64,000 bases of DNA from Diphasiastrum complanatum (Eukaryota; Streptophyta; Lycopodiopsida; Lycopodiales; Lycopodiaceae): assembly GCA_029204225.1 (NCBI GenBank), contig CM055101.1, positions 31,522,519-31,586,518 of the forward strand, in the 5' to 3' direction. Shown one piece after another: positions 1-11,172 of the stretch (position 1 is the stretch's first letter; each line of letters opens with the position of its first letter). The notes under the pieces are model-generated. The model ran no database searches, had not been told where the DNA came from, and saw nothing but the letters and a program-made list of their open reading frames with translations. Both the position numbers and the translations under genes were made by a program.

Positions 1-314
1 CCTGTGCCGAATGAATCTTAAAATGTCTCCACCTACAAGCCCATTCCTTGTCTATCTTCACAATGCAGAGCGCTTGGCCGCGATGCCCATTGTAGTGAGA
101 CCAAATGCGGATTTCAATATGGCTAGAACGATGGATCTACTTTGGCAGGAGACTTTTCATCTGACACTCCCACAATGACAAGAATAGATTGAAAGCCTCA
201 AAAGTTCACCAATTTCTCCTTCGGATGTGCGCATCAAGCTTCTATTAAAATCGGAAGAATAGGAGGTTCGCTTTTTGCTATAATCATGTGTTAAAAAAAC
301 ACGTATTTTTTAAA

Positions 315-415
315 ATTTTATTTTGGTCAAAATTCGGAACGGAATGTGTTCTGGAACGCGTTTCAGAATGCTTTCCGTTCCGGAACGGGCAACTATGCAA
401 AGAGTCACCCAATAT
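315..415 (-). repeat. Terminal fragment of hAT-like MITE (GGAACGG family)
   Basis: Read on the minus strand, this begins CATAGTTGCCCGTTCC and continues with clustered GGAACGG/CGTTCC palindromic words, then an A/T-rich TACGT stretch. The same order is seen at 20131, 48855 and 50700. Only one end is recognisable, so this is a truncated copy. Confidence 0.55.
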
Positions 416-1859
416 TCCATTCTAAATCTCAATCCATGAGAGAATATTCCATCATCCCTGGTAAGGTGTAATTCACATGCCATAAGTGTTCATAATTCTT
501 AGTAAAACTGTAGGGAAGAAGAGGTATCTAATTGGGTACGTTCTCCACCATACTCTCATCTCTGAGCTTTCCCAAGCATTTTGTATGCTAGTGGTTGCTT
601 TGTGGGAGTTAAACAAAAGGGCAACAAGTTGTTGAGGTTTCTATTCTTTCCAAGTAGCACGATACAAATAACATTCGAACTGGTGATGTCACTTTATTAA
701 TCATGGGTAGTTCTGGCCTTTTGACTATCCATGGAAATGGTTGGAGATGAATCTACTAGTAATCGCTTATTCTAGTCGAAATACTCCAGTTTTTTTAATT
801 TATAAGCCATGTTAAATGAGAAAAAGATGGCGATTGTCATCCTACTAAAGTCTGGATCGGGGAGGAGTAAGTTGTATGATCTTGTAAAATTGAAATAAAT
901 CTCCATTGTACAAAGGATCATCATCTAAATGTGGAGACTATTGTCATGTATGATGAGAGGGGGACCATTCTTACAACCCATGATGACTTCCATGTTGACA
1001 ATTGTCCAAAAATTTAGCATTTAATAAAGTGGTGCACGCATGGCAGAATAGTCTACTACATGAGATTGTGCTTTCCATGCATATTACTTATTGTAGTTGA
1101 TTGTACTGACTACACTAACAGGTGATTATACTATTTATCTCAATTATAGCTTCAAGTAGTCGATTATATTGACTATCTAGGATAAACGATTGTACTATAC
1201 CACCTAGTAGGGTGAATGAGTAGCTGAAGGGATGGATTGTTTGAGTAAGACAAGGGACTATTTACTCAATTAGAAAATTGATTGATCAAAGTCGCTTATC
1301 ATTCATATATTTTTTGAGTTCAAAACACCCAAGACTATAGTTGCCACTTATGTTGTTAGGTTTTGTACCTTAAAGTGTACAAAAGGATGTCACTTGGGAA
1401 AACCGTAAGCATCAATTCGTATTTGATCAAGGTAGCCATAGCTCTCATTGGAAAGTAGACCTCAAGAACTTTTTGATGGGGTCTTTGCATGTCATATGGC
1501 GACTAGAGACAAGGATATGGCTGATCGTGCTATAAGCAATTAGCCATTTGAATGACTTCGTGCATATGATTCCTGCGAACCAAGACACATTTGTTGAAAA
1601 TAATTTATTGCCTAGGGCTAGACTAGTAGGGCACATGTCTTCATAATGGCTATGATGTGTTCTATCCCATAATAGATGACCTAGTCCATCCCTCTACGCC
1701 TAGAAATGTAGGTGGGTGTGAGTTATGGACTATTGGATTCATCGATTGCATGGATCGGAAGGCATATGTATAATTATATTCATTTGTTGACCATGAGACC
1801 TTTTATTCATGTACAAGTCTAAAAGCCCAACATATGCAGTTATATTTAGGGTCCAGGGG

Positions 1860-2070
1860 CCAACTATTGCTATTTTGGTACGAAAGGGGGGGTCCTATTG
1901 AAAGGTGATAGACCCTCTTGGAAGGTGCACTATTTTCCCTCCTGTGGTCCTATTGTGGATAAATTAGGTTAAGTGCCTAGAAGCTTCTATTTTAGGGTTG
2001 CTATTGGGTACTAATAGGCGGAGTCATTCTTTAGCTTGTGATTTGGTCTTGCGTAAGCTCTTCGTGGGAG
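1860..2070 (+). mobile_element. Divergent LTR fragment, Ty3 family
   Basis: The stretch shows in order a 'CTTGGAAGGTGCACTATT-TTCCCTCC' block, a 'TAGAAGCTTC-TTTTAGGG' block and the flanking spacing seen in the LTRs at 2290-2680 and 26401-26837. It is diverged and has no internal element beside it, so it is read as an old solo or truncated LTR. Confidence 0.4.
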
Positions 2071-2289
2071 AACTCTTGTCTTTGTTATTGCTTTTAGGGC
2101 TTTAGCCATTGATCTATGTGATGCCATTTGCCATTTTTCATGGGAGATTGTTAGATGGTCAATTTATGCTATCTTCTACATCATTTTACAGGTGGTGGAC
2201 ATACCTCTATGCATGCTAGCGCCCATTTCTGGCGAGTTTTTCTTCGATGTTATGGTACACTTTAGCTACTTGATGTTGATATTCCGGGC

Positions 2290-2679
2290 TCATTACGTTT
2301 GCCACATCCATTTACATTAACGCTACTTTATGCATAAGCAGGCCATGGGCCCTTTTTTATTCATTATTGACACTATATGGTTGGCCTTGGGCCTTATTAT
2401 TCATTATTGGGCCATTTGGACATATTACTGGAGAGTGGGGGCCTTCTTGGAGGGCGCACTATTATCCCTCTCAGTTGGGCCCTAGCCACCGGAAGCTTCC
2501 TTTTAAGGCTTCCTCTAGGCTATAAGTAGGGAAACTGTGTCATTTGTTATTCAGCTGATGATATTGATCTCTCTCTTTAGTCTCCTTAATCTCTCTCTTT
2601 CCTGCTTTCTAGGGTTAAGTCTTGCTTATGTGCTGCTTTCATAGCTTAGCTCTAGATCAATTGCGGCTTCATCCGTAAC
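2290..2679 (+). repeat. 5' LTR of Ty3/gypsy element A
   Basis: It is near-identical to the LTRs at 26401-26837 (+) and 14896-15309 (-). It contains a TATA-like CTATAAGTAGG near 2520, expected to drive the element. The 3' edge ends in CCGTAAC directly before the primer binding site. The 5' edge lacks the TTATGGAC start seen in other copies, so about 10-20 bases are missing or diverged. Confidence 0.75.
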
Positions 2680-2680
2680 T

Positions 2681-2692
2681 TGGTATCAGAGC
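2681..2692 (+). other. Primer binding site (initiator tRNA-Met)
   Basis: TGGTATCAGAGC is the usual complement of the 3' end of plant initiator tRNA-Met used to prime reverse transcription. It lies 1-2 bases after the LTR end, as expected for the start of an internal region. Confidence 0.85.
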
Positions 2693-2709
2693 ACTTTCCT
2701 ATGCACTAC

Positions 2710-3184
2710 TTTTTCAGATTTAGTAGAGGCTGTCCAGCGCCCTACTAACCCATCACTTTCGTCAATTTTGTTTTAATAAGATTTCCATCGTTTTTTCAGA
2801 TTTAGTAGAGGCTGTCCAGCGCCCTACTAACCCATCACTTTCGTCGATTTTTTCATCAGATTTCTATCATTTTTCCAGATTTGGTAGAGGCTGGCCAGCA
2901 CCCTACTGCCTTGTCACTTTCGTCGATGTTCTCCACCGATTTGCTGCCGATTTTGTGGCTTGATTGGAGGTTGTCCAATGCCCTACTTCATCACCATTTT
3001 TAGCGTTTTTCTCCATTTTTTTCTTTTCTTTTTCAAGTTATGTGCGGATTTTGGTAGCTGTTGCCCAGCGCCCTACTAGCTTGCCATCTTCGACGGATTT
3101 CTCCACCGATTTGCTGTCCATTTTGCTGATTGTTTGGAGGCTGTCCAGTGCCCTACTTCATCACCATTTTCAGCTTGGATCTTT

Positions 3185-3185
<1 letters not shown>
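2710..3185 (+). repeat. Leader tandem repeats with CCAGCGCCCTACT motif
   Basis: About six imperfect copies of an 80-100 base unit occur between the primer site and gag. Each has a core like GGCTGTCCAGCGCCCTACTA followed by a CATC..TTTC..CGATTT tract (near 2731, 2812, 2891, 2971, 3065, 3140). The same motif recurs in the leaders of other elements at 6590-7010, 22490-22580 and 28470. Reading frames over this leader are not genes. Confidence 0.75.

Positions 3186-3186
<1 letters not shown>

Positions 3187-3252
<66 letters not shown>
3187..3252 (+). repeat. (CT)n microsatellite
   Basis: An uninterrupted CT dinucleotide tract of about 33 units lies in the leader of element A. Ser-Leu or Glu-Arg 'proteins' across it are artefacts. 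Confidence 0.97.
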
Positions 3253-3253
<1 letters not shown>

Positions 3254-4047
3254 CTTGTTTTGCAGTTTATCACTATCCCACCTACTACCCATTTTCCAGC
3301 CCACCATCACCTACTTCCAGCACCCTACTTTACTTTTCGTTTGCTGTCCACAACTCAACCTATTTGCACTCTTTCCCAGCCTAGCCGTCCTTGCATTGTC
3401 TCCACCTTCTTTCTACTGATTTTCCAACTTTTGCTTGCTAGCTGCCTAACCCTCTCTTTTTGGCACTCACCTTCCTTACTTGGCTGTCCATTTTCCAGCC
3501 ATATACTCCACTACTTGCTACTTATTTCTCTCATTATTTGGTTGCTTGCAGGCCCCTCTTATCTCTATTTGGTGGCCCAGTATCTCTCCATTTTACTACC
3601 GTTTTCAGCACGCTTTCGATTGTAGTTGTGAGGTACTACTTACACTATTTGTCATTTCCCTCTTTTTTTCTCTTCAGCAAGCTTTTTCACGTCTTTTCAT
3701 TGGTGTACCTGTTGTGACGACTTATGTCCTCTCCTTCAGTTCGTCCACTTGATAAGCGTCTTGCCTGGCTTAACTTTCTGCCTGTGGCTGTTGTTTTGTT
3801 ATTTCCATTCCATTTTGTAGTTTGTGTTTTTCATTGCATTTTTGATTTTGTCTTTCGTTATTTGTTATTAGTTTCCGTTCCATTTGCGTTCCAATTCCAT
3901 AATTCATTTTCATCGTCGATTTCGTTTTTCACTTTTTCTTTGTTTTCTACGCTCCATTATAAAAAAATAAAAATAAAAACCACCCAAATTATTTGGATCA
4001 TTGGGTTACGTATTCTTTTCCGTTACTTCTAATTTTATTTTTTATCA

Positions 4048-4949
4048 TGACTTCTGATTTTCGGTCTTTATCCCCTTTAGATTATCTTTTTGTTTTTAAT
4101 AGTGATATACCATCTGAACATATGTTCGACAAATGGCTCACACGTCTTCAGTATTACTTTGATACTTCTCGGCCAACTTGTCCAGGTCCTAATAAGATTC
4201 TTGATGCAATTTTTCTCTTAAAGGGTTCTGCTAGGTCTAAGTGGTTTGACTATGTCCATTCTCATCTGCCTATCTCTAAGTGGCATGACTTTCTACCAGT
4301 ACTTCGCCTTCTTATATTTTCCGATGATAATACTGTAATTGTTTCTCCTGTCGCTCTTACGAGTGGTATTATAGGTCTTGAGAGTTCTACTCCTTCTGAT
4401 TCCTCTGAGGTTCCATTTTCTTGTGCAGGACAAACAGAGATAGAGTCACACATTTCTAGCGATTCACATGAGGTTGTTTCACACATTGCTAGCGATACAC
4501 ATGAGGATGATTCTATATCACACGGTGTGAGCGATTTGCCTGATTTACTTGAGATAGTTATTGATCTACCTGAGCTCGTCATTGTATCCCATAGTGAGTC
4601 AGAGTCACATATACAGGTTCCTACTGATGCTGATTCACATATACAGGTTGTGGCTGATATGGTCTTTGATACTGATATAGCATGCTATGATACTATTGAT
4701 GATGTTGTTGCATGCTTTGATGGTGCTACCGATGTTGTTGCATGCTATGATATTGTTCCATGCTTTGATACTGATATAGTATGCCTTGCTACTATTGCCG
4801 ATGTTGCATGCTTTGATATTGTTGTTGAGTACTTTGATGCTACTCATGTTCCTGAGCGCCATGCTATGAAGTTGTCGCCTATGCTCCTTATTTCGATATT
4901 ATTCATGGGTCTACGGTTGCTCTTTCAGATGCTTTGGCTACTCCAGTAG
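4048..4949 (+). pseudogene. Ty3 gag, frameshifted (element A)
   Basis: The frame starts [20 protein letters not shown] and carries the gag core (FDKWLTRLQYYF ... [15 protein letters not shown]). It is followed by an acidic spacer with repeated SHIxSDxHE units and then degenerate repeats of the form DVVACFD/ACYD (about 4672-4860). The copy at 23177 keeps the same start and order, which supports the ATG. A one-base loss near 4867 shifts the frame relative to that copy, and TAG follows downstream, so this copy is inactive. Gag would form the particle and bind element RNA. No CCHC knuckle is visible, unlike element F. Confidence 0.75.
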
Positions 4950-5067
4950 ATCTCTATATGGCATATGGTTATACATTTCATGATGGTCCTATTGTATACT
5001 CACTAGCTGATTTTGCTGATACCCATCTAGATGAGTATGCGGTTCTTCTAGATGCATATTTAGGCTA

Positions 5068-5440
5068 GAACTTATCATTTGATGCTTCTGTTATTATGCC
5101 TACGTATGTTGTTCCATTTGTGGATCATATTATTCTAGATGCGAGGCGAGAGTATATTGTTTTAGTGGATACAGGCAATACACATTCATTTATTATCAAT
5201 TACATTTCCACCAGGATTCGTGCTACACCTGTGCCTGCTTCCCAGCCTCTCAGTGTTGAGATTGTTCGTTCCCATTCTTTTCCCAATTCTCAGATGTTTC
5301 AAGGCTTGGATTATCGCATTGGTGATTTTTCTGGTCAGGCAGATTTCTACATCATTCCTCTGGAGTGCTATGACATTATTTTTGGTGCAGACTGGTTCTC
5401 TTCACTTGGTACTGTTGTTGTGGATCTCTCTCAGCAGACA
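5068..5440 (+). pseudogene. Ty3 aspartic protease relic (element A)
   Basis: The translated frame shows an aspartic protease: YIVLVDTGNTHSFI with the catalytic D-T-G, and later YDIIFGADWF, the usual second landmark of Ty3 proteases. It would process the Gag polyprotein. It is in a separate frame from gag through decay. Downstream of about 5636 the element is broken by a block in opposite orientation, and resumes near 9382. Confidence 0.8.
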
Positions 5441-5635
5441 CTTCCTTTACTCATGCTGGTCAGCATCATTCACTTGCTGATATTGATTCCCAGGGCAACT
5501 ATCAGTTGGTTACCGGGAAGCAGTTTATGCGTAGCCTGCCAAAGGCTCAGGATGCAGCTCTTCTTTCCATTCAGAGAACATCAGTTGCTGCTTCACTTTC
5601 ACCACGTGGGTCCTCTTCCTCAGGTTGATGCTGCT

Positions 5636-6372
5636 CCCCCCACTCCAAATCAATGTGACCAAGTCCTAAAAATATAACCAAATAGGGCCCAAGGCCAGTA
5701 TATGAATAAAAAGGGCCCTTAGGCCTGCTTATGCATAATAACAATAAAAGAATGGATGCGGCAAATGTAATGAGCCAAGTCCATAACTCTCCCCTGCAGA
5801 AAAACAAAGCCCTTCACCGGCTAACAAGCATAATGACTATCTAAAATAATAATGTAAAAGCTGGATGCGATCACGAAAATCACGAGCAAAATGAGACTCA
5901 GGATTACCTGAAAAAGTAGAAGAACGAAATCCTGGTGGTGCGGAGGGAAATCTAGGTGGTGGTATAGAAGACCCGAAAGGAGACCCATAAGAACTAGCAC
6001 TATATGAAGGGAGACCAAATGTACTACCAAGAGCACTCCCGAAGATGGAGATGGAGCTGGAGCAGGCGTACTCAAAATAGGAAATAAAGGTGCTTTACCA
6101 GGATGACGAAGAATGTCCGGGGGGGTGGTATCCCCTCGTGGTAGGATAGTCTCAAGGCTAGAAAGAATACGATCAATATGACTCTCAAGATGATCCATGC
6201 GGGAATCAATATGTGTAAAACAATCATCTAAAGAGCTCTGCGGAGGGTCTTCTGATAAAGAAGTCGCCATAGGGACTAAGGAAGAGACAAAAACCTGAGG
6301 GAGAGGATGTTTGTCGTCACCCCAACTTAGTCTAACTTCCGAAATCACCAAACATGGCACATAAACAGTCAA
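5636..6372 (-). mobile_element. Minus-strand LTR-element piece: gag start and LTR-like end
   Basis: On the minus strand, a frame at 6372-5821 begins with a gag-like N-terminus containing a short helical segment (FTHIDSRMDHLESHIDRILS) and a proline/serine-rich stretch. It is followed by a purine tract and LTR-like sequence with TTATGGAC and the GGCCTTGGGCCC words (5815-5690). It is broken by frameshifts. It sits inside element A and replaces about 350 bases of it, judged by comparison with the copy at 24210-24580. Confidence 0.5.
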
Positions 6373-6589
6373 TCAAGATGGATAATAATCAGAAAATAAG
6401 GGGCTGAGAAAGTAGAAGGATTCTAACAAAATGGAAAAATGGAAAGAGGAGGGTGTGAGGCAACAAATATGAATAGGGATAGGGGGCTGGAAAAGAGCAG
6501 TATGTGAGCAGAAAAGACAGCAAGTAGGTGCAAAAAGGAAGTGCAAAAAAGGGCGCAAGCAATACCTGGGTGGGTGCTGATCCGTCGTT

Positions 6590-7015
6590 CACTCGGTAGT
6601 GCCAACAAAGAGAAGTAAAAGCTGAAGATAATAGGGCACTGGGCAGCAACTACCAAGATCCACAATAGGCCGAAGAATAGGCTGAAAAAAGGTGCTGAAG
6701 CAAGGCGCCGAACAGCCTCCAATCAATAGCCGAAACAGACAGCAAGTCAGTGAAAGAACCGCTGAAATTGAGATGGTAGTAGGGCGCTGGACAGCCTCCA
6801 ATCAATATAAAAAATGGACAGCAAATCGGTGACGAAAAGTGTCAAAAATGATGAGGTAGTAGGGCGTTGGGCAATAGCTACCAAATCTGCAAAAACAATG
6901 AAAATCTGCCGAAAAAATCGACGAAAGTGATGGGTTACCGCTGAAAATGAGACGGTAGTAGGGCGCTGGACAGCCTCCAATCAATCTAAAAAATGGACAG
7001 GAAATCGGTGACGAA
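6590..7015 (-). repeat. Minus-strand leader repeats of an LTR element
   Basis: Several 80-100 base units carry the same leader motif as 2710-3185, here as GTAGGGCGCTGGACAGCCTCC (6779, 6957) and variants. They lie 5' of the gag-like frame on the minus strand, as a leader should. At about 7025 the sequence switches abruptly to LINE endonuclease sequence. Confidence 0.65.
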
Positions 7016-7024
7016 AAGTGTCGG

Positions 7025-8045
7025 GAAATCCGCCTGGGTGTCGACTGGACTATCATGAGGAAAGGAGTGTAAAAGTGCAGCTAAGGACCGTCGGTATAGC
7101 GGCATGTAAGTGGGATCAAATGTGTGCGTGGGTGCTCGGGTAAGCGTAAGTGTAGATGGGTGAGTGGGTGGGAGGTGGCCGATATCGAAGGAGAGAAATG
7201 AGTGATCAGAAAGGGTGGTGGGGAAGATGTGGAAGTCAGAAACTGTGGGTACAAAGGATGGTGACCCCATGAGATAGTCAACGACACTATGTCCTCCACT
7301 GTGAGGGTGGCATGTGTAACTGTCTGAATGTGGCCAGCAGGGTAAGCCATTATAAATGGCTAGCTCATGTGCCTCTCCAAACTGCAATAAGTGCTCACCA
7401 TATGAAGTAGTAGGTCCAAAACTATCCGCGGAGGTCCTGGTGACTCCAAGCATATCACTGTCCAAGGCACGAACACGTAGCTGATCAGTGGTGTCGAAGA
7501 ACTCTGTCTGTCGTGAAGATGTCCGGGCATTAAAATCCCCTGTGAGGAGAATATGCCCCCGCTCTGAAAATCTGATAATATCTGGTGAGAGGTCCTGATA
7601 TGGAGATCCAATACCCTCAGCAAAAGACGAGGACTCTGGTGGAAAGTAGCATGCTGCAATAAAAAGATCTCTATCCAAGCCAATATCCTAACCCACGATG
7701 CGAGTCCATGTGTAACGGGCCTGCTCGTCATGTCAGATGAAGTCAATTCTCGAGTGAAGAGCCTCCCTGTACAAGCAGGCGAGCCCACCTGAACCACGTC
7801 CACTAGCAGATCTAGTCTCTCGTCGGAATACTGAATCCCATCTGTATCCAGGAAAGGAAGGAAGTCCTCGCTCTGGGCTCTCGTGTGTCTCCATGAAGAA
7901 TAATATATCCCTGCCTGTAATGAAATCAACAAGGTAGCCTGCCGTAGAAGATGAGTGTATGCCAGCACAGTTCCAATCCGAAGGTGGTGTGGATGGGGCC
8001 CCGAGGTGCTCCCACCCCCGGGCACCCCAAATCCCTAGCACTACC
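7025..8045 (-). pseudogene. LINE ORF2 endonuclease domain (copy A)
   Basis: Minus-strand frames give an endonuclease/exonuclease/phosphatase fold of a non-LTR retrotransposon. Visible landmarks are ILFFMETHE near the N-terminus (catalytic E), LIAACYFPP, LLTGDFNAR (the GDFN block) and LSDHSFLSFDI (the SDH block) at the end. A stop near 7689 and a frame change split it. This enzyme nicks target DNA for target-primed reverse transcription. The N-terminal GIWGARGWE piece begins immediately beside the (TC)n tract. Downstream it breaks into LTR-element leader instead of the reverse transcriptase. Confidence 0.8.

Positions 8046-8047
<2 letters not shown>

Positions 8048-8124
<77 letters not shown>
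8048..8124. repeat. (GA)n tract between two LINE pieces
   Basis: About 38 GA units run into GAAAGAAAG. On the minus strand this is the (TTTC)(TC)n tail of one LINE copy, and the next LINE copy begins directly after it. Confidence 0.95.
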
Positions 8125-8128
<4 letters not shown>

Positions 8129-9381
8129 AAGCTTTATTAACGTCTTTTGGGCACCCGTGGGTGCATAAGACCAAAAAGGAAATATGTACAAGCAACAGTG
8201 GGAGCATCATCCATAGGAGGACGTGGCCGTAAAATGCTATAAACTAGCTACGAATGAAAGTAGAACAAAGCAGAAGTGAAATAAGCCCACAACCCGGGCC
8301 AGGTATAACAGAAGAACTACAGAAAAAGTACCAATGCCCACAACCCGGGCCAGGTGGAGAATAAGTACATATCAGCAAAAGCAAGTGTGAAGTGTTCGCT
8401 GAGTGGACCGTACAGTGGGCCCCGATGGAGGCGAGTGCCGACTACATCTGGGCTTTTTCCGCGGTGGCACAGCGATAGGAATCTCATCATCGGAATCATC
8501 AACATGTGCTCGAGTCCGAAAGAAGCCAGTGAGAAGCAGCTGTCGGGAGTCTAACCCTAGGTGATCTGGTATAGGCAGATGAGACTGACGGAGAGTAAGC
8601 ATCTCACAAACAAGAAGTCCCAAGAAACGAGCATCCGGATAGGAGACAAAACTGCGAAGTGTATGCGGGCCATCGCGAAAGAGACAATAATACCTCCCCC
8701 GTATCTCATAATACAACGGACATCTGAGGAGGAAATGGGCTTCATCTTCCACCTCCTGCAACGAGCACAAGCGACATAGACGACACTCCCGGGGGATATC
8801 CCATGCACGACCGACCTCAATAGCAAGCTGATGAGAGGAAATGTGCAACTGCTCAAGACGATAGCGCTGACCGTGTGATAGGGGCTATGAGAGATAGAGC
8901 GGCAACAATGGCAAACTAGAAGGATCCAGAGAGAGGAAGTGTGTCTGGTAATAGCTCAGTCGAATACGGGAAGGTGGGAGGGAGCTCCAAGTCTGCTGCA
9001 TATATCGACGGAATAAATAGCCTCGGATATATGAATGCGTACCACGAGGAAGATCCATGATAGAGATGCCCAGATGTCGTAAGAGATCAGACGCCTGCTG
9101 GTACCAGGATAGCTTGGCATGGGAATCAACTAGGACACGTAAAGAAGTAATCGTAGCAACTATGTATCTATCTGGGTGAGATGCACGAATCTCCTGAATC
9201 CGCTGAAGCAAAAGAATAAGGCGGAAAAAGCCCTCAAGGATGATCAGAGGAGTAGCAAACTCAGCACACAGGATATCAGGAGGGGTGGTAGTCTTGGCAC
9301 GTATCATGCGCCCCAACATAGTGGCCTGAATGCGGGAAATGCCCGCCCAGTCCCGGAGAGAAAGTCCTGGCAACCAAATTT
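8125..9381 (-). mobile_element. 5'-truncated LINE, C-terminal ORF2 and 3' UTR
   Basis: Minus-strand translation shows the region after reverse transcriptase, including [19 protein letters not shown]. It then shows a zinc-knuckle-like C-terminus [20 protein letters not shown] followed by [12 protein letters not shown] (zf-RVT-like Cys/His spacing). A copy with the same order lies at 32196-33010. Frames are broken near 8880. The 5' truncation point abuts Ty3 element A at 9382. The 3' end has the hairpin and TC-rich tail described separately. Confidence 0.75.
8142..8171 (-). ncRNA. LINE 3'-terminal hairpin, copy 1
   Basis: In element sense the outer stem is GTCTT with AAGAC and the inner stem GCACCC with GGGTGC around a tiny loop. 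TTAATAAAG and the TTTC/TC tail follow. Equivalent hairpins with changed but still paired stems occur at 10992, 12594, 32217 and 48101. It is a structured RNA end of the element, probably a template-recognition signal, not an independent gene. Confidence 0.6.
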
Positions 9382-10478
9382 CTATGGTTCCTGACATGAT
9401 TCATGAGCCTTTCGCCCTTACCATTATACATTTTCCATCCGAGGATATTTGCCAGATGGTCACTATTACTTATCTAGGGTATTTATATGCTGGGATCTTT
9501 CTAGATGAGTATACGAGGATCCTTCAGTCTCCTTGTGTTTCTACATATAGGTTTCCTGCAGTCCATGTTGATGCTATGGCTATATGGCATTCCTGGTTAT
9601 TACATATAGCTTGGTTTCAATTTGGACCTGTTGATTGGTGCTAGTTTTTCCATATTACTGATCACCTATGGTGCCGATATCTCTATGATTATGCATGGGG
9701 CTCTCTATGTGTTCCTTGGATTGTTGCTCATTGTCAGGCTTGGCATATCCTAATGGCTTGGGTTATTGCTTCCGTTCCAGTTATTGTTTGTCCGGGTGAT
9801 CTTCAGGTTCCCCGTCATTTCGGGTTGCTCTTTGTTCTGGTGTTCCAAGACCATCAGGGTACCTTGAGAGAGTTCCTTCTCCTCTCTTGGATAGTTTTTG
9901 GGGATGTTGCTGCCATATACTTCAGTGTTGCTCATATGTGCTTTGATACTCATTTCCAGATACACGTGGATATTGCTCCGATGCTTGCTACTGATGTTGC
10001 AAATCCTGTTCCTCGTTCCAGTGCATTTCTTCTATTCCTCACTTGTGCGCCTGGTGCGTACTTTGGGATTACACTTGCAACTTGTTCCGATGGGTCATCC
10101 GATTCTCCATCCGTTTTTGGTGTATACTATGATGGATTGGTATGTCCATATGCGGTCTTTCTGGATGAGTTTTTCGACTACAGTTTTTCAGTTGGGGCCT
10201 CTACTATTTCTAGATTTGTTGCTACTGTTTTCATGCATCATGTCTTTTTAGATGATGCATTGATTTCTTGGACCTTCTGGAGCTTTTGGCATGCTGCTCT
10301 TCTCGTGATATGGGCCTTGAGGGTACCGTGTGCCGTTGCTACTTCTCATTCATGGGCCTTATGGATACCTTGGGCTTTTGACCATGCTCGTGCATATTTC
10401 TCCATTTTAGCTATCCTTTGTCAGGATGATTCTTTATGCTCCATGTTTTCTGGCATATCGCTTGCTTTTTAGCCTGCT
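9382..10478 (+). pseudogene. Ty3 element A, non-canonical region downstream of protease
   Basis: This resumes element A after the inserted block and parallels 24580-25690 (+) and 16870-16000 (-). The best frame (9753-10472, 239 codons) reads WVIASVPVIVCPGDLQVP and later [19 protein letters not shown], rich in Trp, Phe, Cys and His. It has no reverse transcriptase or integrase core motif. I do not recognise its function. Near-identical translation in three copies shows it is part of the element, but low stop density in other frames too makes coding uncertain. It ends against a minus-strand LINE piece at about 10480. Confidence 0.5.
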
Positions 10479-10479
10479 C

Positions 10480-10915
10480 TAAAACCTCCCTGTCCCCTAG
10501 CGTATAACTCCTCTGTCTCCGCATGAGAGCTGATGATAGACTGCATAATTGAGCCATAGAGCTTAGCCATAGTGTGGTTGATCATAAGAGTGCGATAGTT
10601 GTCTACATTTAGAGGATCACCAGTCTTAAGTATAGGGTGCAAAAGGTTAGTACACAGTCCATACTTAGAGAGTCAACATGAATGGCTTTATGGGTTCGAC
10701 CATGTTTGATGGCATTTTCAATCATGGACGGAGTGAAAAGGGTGAATTTTGATGGTTGCGGTGAGAGAGAGATGGAAGGAGAGTCAATTGTATAAAGTTT
10801 TGCAGCATAGTCAATCCAAGATTCAATGGCAATAGGAGCTGGCTTACATGAGGTTTTAGAAAACATCTTCTAGAAGAAGGTGGAAGAAGAGGAGTCCAAG
10901 GAATCGATGAGTTTC
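10480..10915 (-). pseudogene. LINE ORF2 fragment entering reverse transcriptase
   Basis: Minus-strand frames show a pre-RT segment (WIDYAAKLYTIDSPSIS ... FTPSMIENAIK) and then, in another frame, NYRTLMINHTMAKLYGSIMQ. These match the homologous stretches WTDYATSLYT and RTIMIGHVLAKLYG of LINE B at 14300 and 14010. It is diverged from LINE B and truncated on both sides, starting directly beside a (GA)n tract. Confidence 0.65.
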
Positions 10916-10919
10916 TGTG

Positions 10920-10921
<2 letters not shown>

Positions 10922-10968
<47 letters not shown>
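10922..10968. repeat. (GA)n tract
   Basis: A pure GA tract grades into GAAAGAAGAAAGAAA. It is the tail of the short LINE 3' end at 10969-11100, read on the minus strand. Confidence 0.95.
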
Positions 10969-10972
<4 letters not shown>

Positions 10973-11098
10973 AGAAAGAAATTGTATTAATGTCTATTGG
11001 GTGCCCAAGGGCACATAAGACAAAATAAATAAGTACATATCTCGTAGGATCACTCTCCATGTCGGACAACATAAAAATCACTAGTTTAAGTGGAAAAG

Positions 11099-11100
<2 letters not shown>
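10969..11100 (-). mobile_element. Very short LINE 3' end with hairpin, copy 2
   Basis: It is a 5'-truncated copy of about 130 bases consisting of little more than the 3' terminus. The hairpin at 10992-11021 has inner stem GTGCCC/GGGCAC and outer stem GTCT/AGAC. The inner pairs differ from copy 1 on both sides, so pairing is kept. It is followed by ATTAATACAATTTC and the TC tail. Confidence 0.55.

Positions 11101-11170
<70 letters not shown>
11101..11170. repeat. (TA)n(GA)n compound microsatellite
   Basis: About 15 TA units are followed by about 20 GA units. It borders the 5' side of the short LINE end, so that copy has TC-type repeats on both sides. Confidence 0.95.

Positions 11171-11172
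<2 letters not shown>

Larger units (their letters stand above)
1..2285. other. Gene-free flank
   Basis: I see no supported gene here. The short reading frames do not resemble known proteins and lack codon continuity. The stretch holds a transposon terminal fragment near 310-415 and an LTR-like piece near 1860-2070; the rest is unassigned AT-rich sequence. Confidence 0.6.

Noticed and set aside
2681-2692. tRNA-Met gene fragment
   Set aside because: Only the 12-base primer complement is present, in the position expected after an LTR; there is no cloverleaf.
3076-3273. Minus-strand Glu-Arg repeat ORF (also at 7959 and 47946)
   Set aside because: Opposite-strand reading of the same dinucleotide tracts; no protein support.
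2964-3625. Plus-strand ORFs of 151 and 163 codons with long Ser-Leu runs
   Set aside because: They are translation of a (CT)n tract and leader repeats of an LTR element, with no domain.
3993-4047. Earlier start for gag of element A
   Set aside because: The 18 codons before MTSDF are not kept in element D, whose gag starts at the matching ATG at 23177.
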